Source of the DNA: Oasisia sp. SBJ-2009
Lineage: Eukaryota; Annelida; Polychaeta; Sabellida; Siboglinidae
Length of the DNA: 64,000 nt
Assembly (NCBI GenBank): GCA_964017155.1
Contig: OZ024861.1
Coordinates: 26,612,128-26,676,127 of the forward strand
Reading direction: 5' to 3'
This document shows positions 23,813-36,737 of the stretch, piece after piece. Positions within the stretch are counted from its first letter, which is position 1. Each line of letters opens with the position of its first letter. Below the pieces are notes generated by a model that was given only the letters and a program-made list of their open reading frames with translations, did not search any database and had not been told where the DNA came from. The translations under genes and the position numbers were made by a program.

Positions 23813-24838
23813 GCAGGAATATGAACTTCGCCTTGATAAATGTTGCCAAACAAAGAGGGATTAATATACAACGTCAGAGTTCTGCCAAGTCATCAAGTTA
23901 AATACAACAATCATAACTCTTGTAGAGATCAGCTTAGAATATGTTGAGGACTGCAGTAATGATATTAAGAAGTCAAGGGGTAAGTAAGGCCCATATCCCA
24001 GTGTTGCAATGTTGTACGCGTTTAATGAACTGTATCAACAAAGTAATGTTTGCCATTTATGAAATGTTTTGACAATTATGTTTCAGTAAATATGAATCTT
24101 TTTTTCCAAGGGAGTGGAATTGTTTTTGTGTAAATAACATGTGAACGTTCACAGCAGAGAGGTTAGGGAATAAATATAAAACTATATAGTAATATGTTAC
24201 GGTTGATCTAATTTCTTAGTTGCTCTGTTACATATAAATAAGAAAAATCCATATAAATGAAACCATGACCATACGTTCTGAAATCCTTTCCACCTTTATA
24301 TAAAACCGACATTTGTATAATTCTTACTTCACTACGCCCACTCATTCTTCTAGCCATACATTTATTTTTGGGATCTAGATTGCCTTGGGAATGGAACATA
24401 GCAACAGGAGGTCATGTTTATTAAGTAATCGTTTTTATGGGTTCAACACACATTAATGTTGTACTTTTACACAAAAACCTATATTACTAGTCACTACTCA
24501 ACCCCTGGCACATACATATTGTGCACAGATAGGCATTAGCATTCTGCATTTGTTAACATAAATTGATATTAAGGATAAAATAGCAGAATTTCAAGAAGTT
24601 TTCAGAAGTGCCCAATTTCTAAAATCGATTGATTGATGGTGACCTTGGATTAATGCAAACTACACCAGTTCGCAACTCTACGACAGGAATAATCGTAACG
24701 GGGAGATGCAGGGCTTTCTAATTATGTAAAATTTAAGTGTGTGTGGGGGTGGTGTAAAAATCGATCTGCCACTCCCCTAATATATCAGTTACACATATGT
24801 AAAGCTGGACCAGGAAAGAAATAACCACTAACTCTTGC
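23813..24838. other. Non-coding flank downstream of the gene, unit 2
   Basis: Counterpart of 5552-6579. Shares several substitutions with unit 3 against unit 1, for example CGTTCTGAAATCCTTTCC near 24275. No gene is seen. Confidence 0.5.
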
Positions 24839-26016
24839 ACTTCGATATATCTGATAATTTATTTAACAAGACATTTGCCACAGTGGCAACAACCGATGGA
24901 CAAACAAACAAACTTATCCTCATGACATGTATAGTTTGTTGTAAAAGTTCACATCATATAAACTAATAAAATGTATGCCATGAGAACACGCAATATTTGT
25001 GTATAACAATAACATGTAGGTAGGTGCATACTATACAATGAAGCAAGATGGACGGAAATTGAAACAAATAATGGTTACCTTAACATTTAAAATAAAATTA
25101 CTACATATGACTGATCATAACAATTGTGTTACAAGAAATCAAAACAACATCACAATTATAAAAGCATGCAAGTTATAATGTATACAGTGTACCAAGCTTT
25201 ATCATAAACTTACGACGTATACAAAGCATATAATAAACTAAGCAATAAATAATAAACTAGTGAATGAAAAAGTGATACCATCATAAAGATGGTAGTCGTT
25301 CATACATTTTACCACATTAAAGAGTCAAACATTTAAATGTATATTAAAATACTGCTGCACTGATCCTGATGATAAATAAGTTGAGCTTCTATAAAACAGT
25401 TTGTCTCGCATGCACAGTTATGTAAAATATAAATATAAATTATGTGGAAGTATACAATACTATAAGTGGAAGTATGCAACACTATCAGTGGAAGTATAGA
25501 ATACTGTCAGCGGAAGTATATATAATACTATCAGTATACAATACTATCAGTGGAAATACACAATACTACATTCAATGTATTCTGTTGGTGCTACACAGCT
25601 TTGGTTGAGGGTCAGAGTTCCATTTGTAGACTCACTTTTGAATATTCAAAGAAACAGTAGGTCCATTACAAAAGATCACAGTACAGACCCTCAGTCTCAA
25701 TGGCCCCTCCCCGGCATATACCTCTGGAATTATGCAATTTTTTTCAGAATAAATTCATAATCAAAACTTGTAATTTACATCAGTTTGCATAGACCAGTGG
25801 CACTTCTTGGCAACATATTGGTCATAATGTATCAGGTACAGACACGAAAACTAACTAGTTTTAAGCTATTTCATTTACATGTAATTCACATGATTAATAC
25901 GGCATTCGGCCGATGTTCTTAAATTTAACCGATGCGATTCAGCCCTTCTGCTGAAACAGTAAACTTGGTGAGAGATGCCATCTACTTCCGTCCACATGAC
26001 CAACTTGGTTGTCGAT
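24839..26016 (-). other. Candidate 3' UTR with AATAAA, unit 2
   Basis: The minus-strand AATAAA is at 24858-24863. The unit 2 affinity switches inside this region: up to about 25386 (GAGCTTCT) it agrees with unit 3, and from about 25510 (CAGCGGAAG) with unit 1. Confidence 0.4.
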
Positions 26017-26181
26017 TCACGACGATGAACCCTTTTCAGCAATGTTTGATGCACTCCCGGCTGAGTGCAGCCTCCGACTGCTGTGACGATTCGGTGAGTA
26101 TGCTCGCTTTGGATATGCCCCCTCACTTGGGTATGCCCCCTCACTTGGATACGCCTCCTCACTGGTCAGTCTGTCTGTGTC
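26017..26181 (-). CDS. Coiled-coil protein, terminal exon j, unit 2
   Basis: Identical in sequence to exon j of unit 1: 54 codons plus TGA, acceptor TCAACAG, two copies of the hexapeptide PSEGAY, Ser/Arg-rich tail. It lies 1.97 kb downstream of exon i2 on the minus strand. Identity to unit 1 but not to unit 3 places this exon to the right of the unit 2 recombination point. Confidence 0.72.
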   Translation of the reverse strand, partial: DTDRLTSEEAYPSEGAYPSEGAYPKRAYSPNRHSSRRLHSAGSASNIAEKGSSS

Positions 26182-28155
26182 CTGTTGACCACAGAAGGGT
26201 AGCGAATCAGACAAGAGGTCATCATGGCATCAGTTTGGAACGCTATGGCAACTATTTTCACTTCTAAAACTTTACTTTGATCTTCTAAGGCATCTGTAAA
26301 TTCACGGAAGCATTTTTGCTGTAATTTATTAAATATTTAGTTTTAATTAATTTATTTATTTCTAAGTGTTATAACTGAATGAACTGCTTTTATGTATTTA
26401 TTTTGCACTATAATTTGTTATTATAAACGAATGTCATTAAATTATGTATTTATATAGTTACATGTTTTCTTATTTCGTATTATATTTTATGTTAAGTACT
26501 AAATTGCTGTGGATATGGAACTATACAAAATAAATATTATTATTTCACATCACAAATCTTGTTTCTAGTTCATAGTGTATGAACGGATTAAAGTGGCTTC
26601 CTTGATTAAATCCAATTTTTTTGGTGTCCAAATATAAATATGTAATCTAAATAAATTTATTTAATATATGTCAGTGATTTAATGCTCTAAAGTCTTCCGG
26701 GTTTTTGAGAGAATAAGGAAGCCAACAACAGGAAATAGGACAACCACGTCGTGATGCAAGAATATTTGAATTGAATATTCTGCAGCAATTAAATAAGTAA
26801 GCAGTTTTTCAATTGATTTTATCAAAGCTACACTTTAAAATCACAGACACAAGCTTGCATGTGGTAATGAATACTTTGTAGATTTGCTTTTCTGTAAAAA
26901 TAACTGAACACGAGGTGAAAGCAAAATAGATTACAATCGAGTCCACCTTTGCACCACTGCACTATTACGCCCCAGAATACCATGCTAAGATGTCATCACA
27001 AGCTGTCAGCTTGTCAGCACAACAAGCTGTCAGCATCACTCCCTTACCTGCATATCAAACTCTCCCGCCGGAGTCGAAGTTCGGGAGCGGTTCAACAGGA
27101 CATCACTAGATGGCGTAGTAGGTCGATGTGAATCACCTTGGCATAGAACCTGTCGAGAAACAATGTCATATAGCAACAAGTGTGTCGATTATGAACACAG
27201 TGTCGTCTAGCTGTTGAAACACCAAAAATTTGACTCTCATACGTCAGCTTAAAGCAAATGTAACAGTTTTGCATTAAAAACAATTACCAAGAAGACAATC
27301 AAATACACAGCCACCCCAAATAATGCTCCATGAAACATTAAACGATTGGCAGTCAAGTCGGGCATTGACGGTCACCCCGAATCTCCTCAGGTTGGCCATA
27401 GCCGGCCAGCGAATACAGCACACCGTTTGAATTTGGTTTACGTGGTTCCATCTAGTGATTAAGAGAAGCAATAAATGCGACACCTATCTAGACATAGAAC
27501 ATTAATTTGTGGCTATTTTGGATATTTCCGTTTTCAAAAAATATTTACTGCATTTTTGAAAATGTGATAACAAACGTTTTTTTTTGACATTTTAAAATGC
27601 CCTCCAGCCAGGAAGTTGGCCACGTATACTGCTAAAAAGTGTAACATATTATAACAAATTATATACCAGTGTGTAGATAATTTAATGGTCTTTTAAATAA
27701 ACACAAGTTGTAGAAGTAAAAAGCCAAGCATAAAACAATTACACCGCAATAAAGTATTTTTTTTACAAAAAAATTCAAAATGTCTTAGTGTCAATCAAGA
27801 AATGGTCAACATATCTTAAAGTTACAACACCAGTTTTGACACCAGTGTGTAGGTACGTTTATTATCTACAACATGCATAAAACATGCAATTGCGAGAATT
27901 GAATAATAAAGGCATTGGAGCAAAGAAAATGGGACAAGCAATATTTTAAACATCTATGTCAAATATTTGATGAGGCACAGGCTTCCCGTTAAAATTGGCT
28001 GAGTGCTATTGGGTTAAATGAAAACAATTGGCCCTATGATTTGAGAGCTTAGAGAAAAATAAAACCGAACGTGGCATAACTGATGAGGAAACCATCTTTG
28101 TGGGACGGAACAAGGGAAAGGATGTGTAAAGCACTGAAGGTCAAGTGAAGGTCAC
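26182..28155 (-). other. Intron between exons i and j, unit 2
   Basis: Nearly identical to 7924-9896. It holds the TTAA-flanked element at 27342-28013. No other feature is supported. Confidence 0.5.
27342..28013. mobile_element. TTAA-flanked non-autonomous DNA element, unit 2
   Basis: A 672-bp copy of the unit 1 element, between TTAA at 27338-27341 and 28014-28017. It shares its position with unit 1, so it was inserted before the unit 1/unit 2 right halves separated. The left end begins ACGATTGG in place of CCGATTGG. Confidence 0.65.
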
Positions 28156-28260
28156 CTGTTCAAGGTTATTCAGCTTCCGTTGCAGCTGCTGGATGCTGTC
28201 ATGTGACACCTGTCTCCGACTCTCCATCACCTCAGCGTGACGACTCATCTTCTGCTCAAG
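28156..28260 (-). CDS. Coiled-coil protein, exon i, unit 2
   Basis: Thirty-five codons, identical in peptide to exon i of unit 1, with the same acceptor (CTACAG) and donor (CAG-GTGACC). Confidence 0.75.
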
Positions 28261-28369
28261 CTGTAGCAAACACTTACGTTACAGTGTTACAGATGTAACA
28301 CCGTTACATACACACTTTTGTGTAACGCCCACTCCTGTGTGTGTTAAAGATAATCATGTTACAGACATA

Positions 28370-28490
28370 CCCTTGTGCTACAGACACAGACGCAAGACCC
28401 TTGTGTTACAGGCACCCATGTGTTACAGACACAGGTGTTACAGAAACACTTGTGTTACAGACACACTTGTGTTACAGACACACTTGTAAT
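28370..28490. repeat. 17-bp minisatellite, short version, unit 2
   Basis: Few copies of ACAGACACACTTGTGTT, with a variant block ACAGACACAGACGCAAGACC not seen in unit 1. Confidence 0.82.
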
Positions 28491-28791
28491 AAATAAATAA
28501 ACTGAGATAAATAATTAAGTAAGCTAAGATAAATAAATAATAAATATGCTAAGATAAATAAATAAAATTAGGGTGTAAAAATACAGTTTCAAACAGAACA
28601 ATTTAAAACCAGTCTATGCTATGAAATATAAACCAGTGCCATCAAGGCATTTAATACAAACGAAATAGATAAGTTTTGAGTTGTTTCAGGAAAGTTGCCA
28701 ATGTTCCAGTTGACCACTTCACATATATCTTTACCCAAAAGTTGCACCATTGTGTCAGTGACATCTCTGAGACGTTGACAGAACTAGTCAC

Positions 28792-28881
28792 CTTCAGCTG
28801 GTATTGTTGTTCTTCAAAGTAGTTAGTGTTTCCCTTTGCCGTTGCGTCCTGTGGCACTGGGGTGTTGGCGCCACTCCGGAT
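28792..28881 (-). CDS. Coiled-coil protein, exon h, unit 2
   Basis: Thirty codons with TTTCAG acceptor and AAG-GTGACT donor. Differs from unit 1 by Ser to Pro at residue 9 (PVPQ), which is also the unit 3 state, so Ser in unit 1 is probably the derived residue. Confidence 0.73.
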
Positions 28882-29740
28882 CTGAAACAGAACTCACCAG
28901 TCATTGATCGGTTCATGTTGTAAGTTCACAAAGACATTCCATTAACATGTTTCACTCTTAAGGTTTCACTCTCAGTGATTCACTCCCGAGGTTCTGACTT
29001 AGTGGCCATTGTGACAATGGATGACTGACCGCTTGAGTGGACATAGTGACCACAACAACAATCTTATATGATTCAAAAGAAATATATCTCAGCCAGGTCC
29101 AACAGTTGGGATCTGAACAGGAAACGAGATCCCCATGAACCTTGCCACAGAAAACATATAGTGTTCACTTAATAAAACCAAGTAATGTTTAGCAATGGTG
29201 GTAGCTTCTGGTATTTCTTGCATCAAGCCATTATTAATATTATTATTTTAACAAGGAGAATAAACCAAGTTTTCAATAAAATATAAAATTAAAATTTCGA
29301 TGACATTTTTCTTCATCGATGGGAAATGATCATTTAAAGCGACATGGTCCATTTGTGGCTTTTCATTTTTATTGCAAAATCATGTTGTACAGTATAAATT
29401 ATACCTATTATAGCATCAAGACAGTCAAAATATGTTTTCATGTATCATTTAGGAGTTGAAAATAGACGCAGTAAGGGGTGCTTAACTCTGTTTACACATC
29501 GACCACGAGGCGTTTTCGAAACTAATGTAGGCGAGGCTAAGAGACCAGGAAATGCATGATCACGTGATGCAGTATCACGTGAACACAAGTTGACGCCGCT
29601 AACGCCACACCCAGCCAGGTGCACCACGAACGGACCATGGCGCTTTAAAAGTGCTACAAATCTGAAGAAAAAGACAGAAACACAAGCGTGACGAAGCGTG
29701 ACGAGGCGTGACGACACGTGCACACATGCGAGAGAGTTAC

Positions 29741-29869
29741 CACGACGAGGGTTTGTTTGAGCACGCTCAGATGCTCCTGCAGGTTGTCCTTCTGGTCGTG
29801 GAGCTGCTCCAGCTCCGTGGCCATCTTGATGCGGGATCGCTCCAGCTCCAGCATCCCCTCCGTCACCTC
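29741..29869 (-). CDS. Coiled-coil protein, exon g, unit 2
   Basis: Forty-three codons, peptide identical to exon g of unit 1. The acceptor reads GTGCTCAG. The 16-bp array starts about 30 bp upstream of it. Confidence 0.8.
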
Positions 29870-29897
29870 CTGAGCACACGGGCGATAGGGTGACTCA

Positions 29898-30653
29898 CAG
29901 ATAGGGTGAGAGTGAGATAGGGTGAGAGTGAGATCAGGTGAGAGCGAGATAGGGTGTGAGTGAGATAAGGTGTGAGTGAAATAGGGTGTGAGTGAAATAG
30001 GGTGACAGTGAGATAGGGTGTGAGTGAGATAGGGTGAAAGTGAGATAGGGTGTGAGTGAAATAGGGTGACAATGAGATAGGGTGAGAGCGAGATAGGGTG
30101 AAAGTGAGATAGGATGTGAGTGAAATAGGGTGACAATGAGATGGGTGTGAGTGAAATAGGGTGAGAGCGAGATAGGGTGAGAGCGAGATAGGGTGAGAGC
30201 GAGATAGGGTGAGAGCGAGATAGGGTGAGAGTGAGATAGGGTGATAGCGAGATAGGGTGAGAGCGAGATAGGCTGAGAGCGAGATAGGGTGAGAGTGAGA
30301 TAGGGTGAGAGGGAGATAGGGTGAGAGCGAGATAGGGTGTGAGTGAGATAGGGTGAGAGTGAGATAGGGTGAGAGCGAGATAGGGTGAGAGCGAGATAGG
30401 GTGAGATAGGGTGTGAGTGAGATAGGGTGTGAGTGAGATAGGGTGTGAGTGAGATAGGGGATGAGTGAGATAGGGTGTGAGTGAGATAGGGTGAGAGTGA
30501 GATAGGGTGAGAGCGAGATAGGGTGTGAGTGAAATAGGGTGTGAGTGAGATAGGGTGTGAGTGAGATAGGGTGAGAGTGAGATAGGGTGTGAGTGAAATA
30601 GGGTGTGAGTGACATAGGCTGTCAATGAAATATGGTGTGAGTGAGATAGGGTG
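29898..30653. repeat. 16-bp minisatellite, unit 2
   Basis: About 47 copies of GAGATAGGGTGAGAGC and variants. Compared with unit 1, an internal block with GACAATGAGATAGGG has been gained. A 375-codon minus-strand open frame fuses the array to exon g and is not a real protein. Confidence 0.97.
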
Positions 30654-30779
30654 TCCGGGGATAGAGGGTGACAGGATAATAGGATGTCTGGGTAATAGGG
30701 TGACAGGCTGATGAGGTGTCTGGTAATAGGGTGACATGTTGATATGGTGTCTGGGCTATATCCCAATGTAAAATCCCCC

Positions 30780-30915
30780 ATTGCTTCAAAAAGTCACCTA
30801 TTATCCCTGTTCCCAAATATACTACAGCCTTTTGTTTAAATGCTTGGTCCTCCAGTTTCAGAATGCAATTGCTTGACTGATTTCGGTTTGCATATCGTGA
30901 AAATAGATCTGTCAA
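30780..30915 (+). pseudogene. Reverse-transcriptase fragment (LINE fossil), unit 2
   Basis: Counterpart of 12425-12579 with an extra internal deletion (CAGAATGCAATTGCTTGAC). The first part matches the start of the unit 3 fragment (54845-55006), and the end is taken over by the 30-bp array. Confidence 0.55.
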
Positions 30916-31526
30916 CACCAGTGATGACAACAACACAAGAGATAACAGCAGTGATGACAACAACACGAGAGATAACAGCAGTGATGACAACTACACAAGA
31001 GATAACAGCAGTGATGACAACAAAGTAAGAGTCAACAGCAGTGATGACAACAACGTAAGAGACAACAGCAGTGATGACAACAACGTAAGAGACAACAGCA
31101 GTGATGAAAACAACGTAAGAGACAACAGCAGTGATGACAACAACGTAAGAGATAACAGCAGTGATGACAACAACGTAAGAGACAACAGCAGTGATGACAA
31201 CAACATAAGAGATAACAGCAGTGATGACAACAACGTAAGAGATAACAGCAGTGATGGCAACAACGTAAGAGACAACAGCAGTGATGGCAACAACGTAAGA
31301 GACAACAGCAGTGATGAAAACAACGTAAGAGACAACAGCAGTGATGACAACAACGTAAGAGATAACAGCAGTGATGACAACAACATAAGAGATAACAGCA
31401 GTGATGACAACAACGTAAGAGATAACAGCAGTGATGACAACAACGTAAGAGATAACAGCAGTGATGACAACAACGTAAGAGACAACAGCAGTGATGACAA
31501 CAACGTAAGAGACAGCAGCAGTGACA
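30916..31526. repeat. 30-bp minisatellite, unit 2
   Basis: About 20 copies of the unit described for unit 1, the largest of the three arrays. It includes variants with GATGGCAACAACG not found in unit 1. Confidence 0.97.
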
Positions 31527-31582
31527 GAGAACAGAATGAGAAGTGTGAGCCGCGGACCAGGCAGATCAAGAGTGTCACTCAC

Positions 31583-31663
31583 TGTTTTGATATCGTCCTT
31601 GAGTTCTCGCAGTGTGTCCTCCAGTTCATGTTCCCGGCTGGACAGTTCCTCCTGGGATTGCAG
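31583..31663 (-). CDS. Coiled-coil protein, exon f, unit 2
   Basis: Twenty-seven codons, identical to exon f of unit 1, acceptor CCTCCAG and donor ACA-GTGAGT. With unit 1 this is one of only two copies of exon f in the window. Confidence 0.78.
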
Positions 31664-31805
31664 CTGGAGGGAAGAGACGGATGGGATCAGGGGACAACAG
31701 GGACAGACAGGTATATCGGGTCATTTGGTGGGCCACAACCAGCTGGGCCAGGAGCAGACAGGGACAGGAGTGTTGTCAAAAGTACATAAATGTGTTTTGT
31801 ACATT

Positions 31806-31807
<2 letters not shown>

Positions 31808-31879
<72 letters not shown>

Positions 31880-31912
31880 TGTGTGTGGTGTGTGCGAATG
31901 TGTGTGTGTGTG
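31808..31912. repeat. (GT)n/(GCGT)n microsatellite, unit 2
   Basis: Shorter counterpart of 13289-13428. Confidence 0.97.
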
Positions 31913-31915
31913 TGG

Positions 31916-31933
31916 CACCGCTCTACCCACTGG
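31916..31933. repeat. Single-copy progenitor of the 18-bp satellite, unit 2
   Basis: CACCGCTCTACCCACTGG once, 28 bp from the exon e donor, as in unit 1. Confidence 0.9.
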
Positions 31934-31961
31934 CTTGGCGTAGGAATAAGAGGTAACATAC

Positions 31962-32102
31962 CCGCCGCACTATTTCCAAGTGTTTCGCTCTCAGATAGTT
32001 GAGTTCGTGTCCAAGCCGATTGGCGCCGCTGTAGTGCGCGTGGGCGATGCCTTCAAGGTCGGCAATCTCAGCAGCCGACTTCTCTCTAATCTGACGAACC
32101 TC
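31962..32102 (-). CDS. Coiled-coil protein, exon e, unit 2
   Basis: Forty-seven codons, with CTCACCAG acceptor and CGG-GTATGT donor. Differs from unit 1 by Arg to Gly (HYSGANRL) and Asp to His (LGHELNY). Both changes fall in the most distinctive part of the exon, and neither is shared with unit 3. Confidence 0.79.
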
Positions 32103-32469
32103 CTGGTGAGTAAACAATGAATTACAAAAGTGGACCATTCAGCAGTGATTATTATAAAGTAATCTAATAATTGCCTACCGCGTAAAAGACCCGCAGTTAA
32201 ATTGGTTCACGGTGTCACAAGGTAGCACTGTAAAAGGAATTATTTTTCATTTCATTCTTTATCAAAAGAAACATAACTTCAAACATTGTATATTCTCACC
32301 TGTAAATCTTGCGCGTTTGTTTATATTTAAATACTAAAGGAGAATTTGTATGAGCCGTCTCAGATATCATTTTGTAAGTTGCTCATTAGTTTTCTACAGT
32401 TGACCAGCTACATGATAAATTCAGACAGCTCCTAATAATAACTCATTATACGAAAAAGCTGGGTACAAA

Positions 32470-33150
32470 CTTGTCTCTATACTACACTAGCAACAAACAC
32501 GTTTAGAAGACATGTCTCAGTCTCACCTGGTCTCCATACTACACTATCTACAAACATGTTTAGAAGACATGCCTCTGTCTCAGTCTCACCTGGTCTCTAT
32601 ACTACACTATCTACAAACATGTTTAGAAGACATGTCTCAGTCTCAGTCTCACCTGGTCTCTATACTACACTATCTACAAACGTGTTTAGAAGACACGTAT
32701 CAGTCTCAATCTCACCTGGTCTCTATACTACACTATCTACAAACGTGTTTAGAAGACATGTATCAGTCTCAATCTCACCTGGTCTCTGTACTACACTATC
32801 TACAAACACGTTTAGAAGACATGTCTCAGTCTCACCTGGTCTCCATACTACACTATCTACAAACATGTTTAGAAGACATGCCTCTGTCTCAGTCTCACCT
32901 GGTCTCTATACTACACTATCTACAAACATGTCTAGAAGACATGTCTCGGTCTCAGTCTCACCTGGTCTCTATACTACACTATCTACAAACGTGTTTAGAT
33001 GACATGTATCAGTCTCAATCTCACCTGGTCTCTATACTACACTATCTACAAACATGTTTAGAAGACATGTCTCTCTCTCAGTCTCACCTGGTCTCTATAC
33101 TACACTTTCTACAAACATGTTTAGAAGACATGTCTCTGTCTCAGTGTCAG
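32470..33150. repeat. About 60-bp minisatellite of copied 5' splice sites, unit 2
   Basis: Ten units, each with the exon d donor junction sequence on the minus strand, abutting the true donor at 33156/33157. A block of four to five units appears twice compared with unit 1, suggesting internal duplication. Confidence 0.93.
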
Positions 33151-33156
33151 TCTCAC

Positions 33157-33240
33157 CTGGTCTCTGTCCTCCAGGTTGTGTCTGAGACTCGTCACTTCAT
33201 CCTCCAGTTGCTGTATCCTCAGAGCCCGCTCAGACGACTC
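33157..33240 (-). CDS. Coiled-coil protein, exon d, unit 2
   Basis: Twenty-eight codons, acceptor GTGTCCAG, donor CAG-GTGAGA. Reads QQLEDEV where unit 1 has QQLDDEV; unit 3 also has Glu. Upstream on the minus strand are the 25-bp array and the long-TIR transposon. Confidence 0.77.
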
Positions 33241-33305
33241 CTGGACACAACATCAAGTATCACAGACAGCAGGGGCAGACTGGCAGAAGCAGTGTGACAC
33301 CGACA

Positions 33306-33680
33306 CCATTAGTATCATGGCGTCATGATGCCACGAGTATCATGGCGTCATGATGCCACGAGTATCATGACATCATGCTGCCATGAGTATCATGACATCA
33401 TGATGGCATGAGTATCACGACATCATGATGCCATGAGTATCACGACGTCATGATGCCATGAGTATCATGACGTCATGATGCCGTGAGTATCATGACATCA
33501 TGATGCCGTGAGTATCATGTCGTCATGACACCATAAGTATCATGACATCATGATGCCGTGAGTATCATGACGTCATGACGCCGTGAGTATCATGACGTCA
33601 TGACGCCGTGAGTATCATGACGTCATGATGCCATGAGTATCATGACATCATGACGCCATGAGTATCATGACATCATGCAC
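33306..33680. repeat. 25-bp minisatellite with CRE-like palindromes, unit 2
   Basis: About 15 units, four with ATGACGTCAT. Nearly the same order of variants as unit 1 with one unit removed, so it was copied as a block with little turnover since. Confidence 0.93.
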
Positions 33681-33806
33681 AGTGTTTTTTAACCGTAGGT
33701 AAATTCTGTGATAGAAAATATAGTTTTCAACGAAATGAAAATTACTGTAAAATTAAGATTGTAAGCTTTCAGCTGAATGTGTATTTTGTTACTAAGCAGT
33801 CAACGT

Positions 33807-34457
33807 AGTCCAGGCTCTGCCATATAGGCCCGTAAAAATTTCGAGGTAAACGCAGTTTTTCTTTTGATTTGTATTCTACATACCATGTCTTTCAACAATC
33901 CAGGAGGTGCTTTTTGAAAATCCGTGGCATAAGGTCACTGGAGCGTGAAATCCAAAATGGCCGCCGCTGACCAGGTTTTCATCTATAACTTTGGATCTAG
34001 AAGGGCTAGATAGCCAAACTTAGTATCAATTCCGCCTAAAATTGACATTCCCGAAACGCCTGACCTATCCATGTTACGATTTGACGCCATATTTGATGAT
34101 AAATCCAACATGGCCGGTCATCCACGACGACTGTCGACTGCAGAAACAAAATAAGCCGTAACTCTCGATCGAAATGAGCTAGAAACTGGATTTTTATGTC
34201 CGTCTCGATGATTGCGATTATTCCCAATCAAATACATATTATTTCATTACCTTTCAGGTTGACCATATAGGTCAAGTTAATGGGGTTAAAATCAACATTA
34301 TAAAAGCATATCTGGTCACAAAACAGGATATAACTGGTACATACATGAGCCAGATGTCGTATCTCTGTTGCTACCATCATAGTTCTGCTGAGATAAAGTC
34401 AAATTGATGAGATTATGTTAACTTTTAAAGGTTGTAAGCGCTATGTCAAGGTCAAAA
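33807..34457 (+). repeat. Left terminal inverted repeat
   Basis: Pairs with 37554-38208. The outer 40 bp differ at only two positions. It contains sub-motifs such as GACCATATAGGTCAA and AAAATGGCCGCCGCTGACCA, both mirrored at the other end. Such long inverted repeats can fold into a hairpin of several hundred base pairs. Confidence 0.9.
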
Positions 34458-35298
34458 GGTCGCTCATCCCTTCATGAAGCCCGCAATACTGCGCAGTTGA
34501 TTTACTTGATGATTTGTATTTGTCTTCCCTGTATGCCCCATGGAGGCTTACGTCCATGTGATGGCATTTATCACCATTGCATATGTTCGTTTGATGTGTG
34601 GGTGGTTCCCGCAAGCCCGCCCAAACCCTGTGACAGATTATACCATTGCGAGAAAGGTCATAATGTCCGCATGCAGCTGTCTCAGACGGTGATGCCCGTT
34701 TTGTGAGATGATGGCGTGTTTCACACGGTTGCAGATATTCTGAGTCAGTCACATTGGTGGTGGACATCTATGGCATGTTTGGAGTGTTTCGCTATGCGAA
34801 GATTCTACCACGATGCATTGGTTGCTACATCAGAGGTAGTGACCTGGCCGATGCCATATTCAAAGCAGCGCTCTTCGTGAAGCGAGTCCTGATTTCAATT
34901 CTCACCGGAAGTCACTACTAAATATCAATGCCAATCATGCTGATGATTTTCAAGGTGACTGATATTTTCAGTTGAGAGTTTGATGATCTAATACACCTGC
35001 AGGTGCTTATGGGCGGGAAGAATACTTAAGTAGCACGTTCCACATGTCTTTTCACTGATACAGCCCTTGCTTATCAAGTACAACACTTTCCCGATTGAGT
35101 ATCAAGCTAAGTTTGATATGGCTGCATTCAACATAAACATCAAGAATATGTTCAACCTATTCATGTATATCACCATTTCAGATCGGGAGAGATGGTGGTG
35201 GCCAATACATGTATCCTGCATGTAAATATGTTGCGGTAGTTATTCAGGAGTTCGATGGAGTCAATTGCTAGGGGTCGTTCTACGTTAGGAAAACTTAT

Positions 35299-36690
35299 TT
35301 GTTAGAGGCGGAAGCCTCAGAACCCTATATGTGTGACAGCTTCAACGACGTCGAATTAGATATAAAGTTGGAGCAGTCCATCCAGCGGGCATCAAAGAGC
35401 CAGACACTAATGTTCGCAGTTGTAACGGAGTTTAAGCTGATCTCCCATGAGATCCTGATCATACAGAACAACTGCCGTAAGCTCACAGATGAGCGGATGA
35501 TGGAGCATCATAAGACCATCATATACCAGGAACTCAGGAGCATCACGGCCGTTATCTTTGATGGCAACGTCTCCCGTCTTCTTGACTTTGTGCGAGCTGT
35601 AGCAAATCCCTTTATTATCAAAGCCTCTGGCGTCAGATTGCATAACTTCGCTACCGAACATTTAATCAATGCTGAAGTAATGGATGTGTTCGAGAATGGA
35701 GAAAAGATACAGACGAGAGAGCTGGTTTTGAAGACAAAGAAGCTTGCAGTAACAATACACAGGTGTAACCTGCCGAAGTGTGATACTTTCGGTAATTGAC
35801 ACCAAATCTAATAGAGCATCCTACACCACCATACCTAAACTGTGTGGATCTGCCGAGCGGGACATTGAGATCGCCCCGGTACGTGGAATAACTCTCGCGG
35901 AAGTCTTTTCGCATGGCGACCACCTCCTCACCAGCCACCTGTTTGATGGCGAGTTTACCTCTGTCACACGTGGCTCAATTGGAGGCATATCTCATCGATG
36001 CTGTTGGTGTTGGGATTGAATATAATTATAACGTAGTTCTGTAGTGTCTGACGATACACAATAATACAACTACTGGAGACCTATCTCATGAAGGGTTGAA
36101 ACAGTGACCCTGCCGGAATGTATGCCAATGATTAGGCAGTACGCCAACCAATCATGCTTCGACCATTTCGGTCGAGTTGTAAACAAAGTCCTGTCAGTCG
36201 GATAGTTGTATCTTCATCTTGTGAAGCCCTTCAGGTTATTTGTGATAGCTACATTGATGAGTCATGGTGTTAGCAATATAGTCTCAGGAGACCTCTATCC
36301 CTGATGAGTCCACAACGCAGATCGAGAAATGTTGGGTATCATCGGAGAGAAAAAGGATAAGTTGCTGCAACTTATTCAGAAAATAGTGGTTGGTCAGTCT
36401 TTCTATAGTATCGATTGTGTTGAGTGTCATGGTAGTAAACCAAGAACAAGTTCCAGCTCACCTCCATAGTAGAGAGTCGACAGCCAATAGTGATTTTCCA
36501 GAACCTGCAAAAGTATTGAAAGATGCAGATGAAAGGATCGCGCCTCGTGCCATCTGGGCAGTCCAACATGGGTGCCAACGTTTAGTCGTTATGTTGAATG
36601 ATACAGACACAGGCATGCGCCTACTGCATTTCACCCATACGCTAGTCCGTGATAATCTGAAAAACCTCTAGGTCAAGTTTGGGACAAGTG

Positions 36691-36737
<47 letters not shown>

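Noticed and set aside
29654..30781. 375-codon minus-strand frame with SHPISLTPY repeats
   Set aside because: Translation of the 16-bp array fused to exon g. Only the 43 codons after the acceptor are supported as coding.
30836..31582. 248-codon minus-strand frame with VVVITAVISY repeats, resembling a membrane protein
   Set aside because: Hydrophobic only because of the 30-bp array composition; array length differs between units and the host exon f lies beside it in another frame context.
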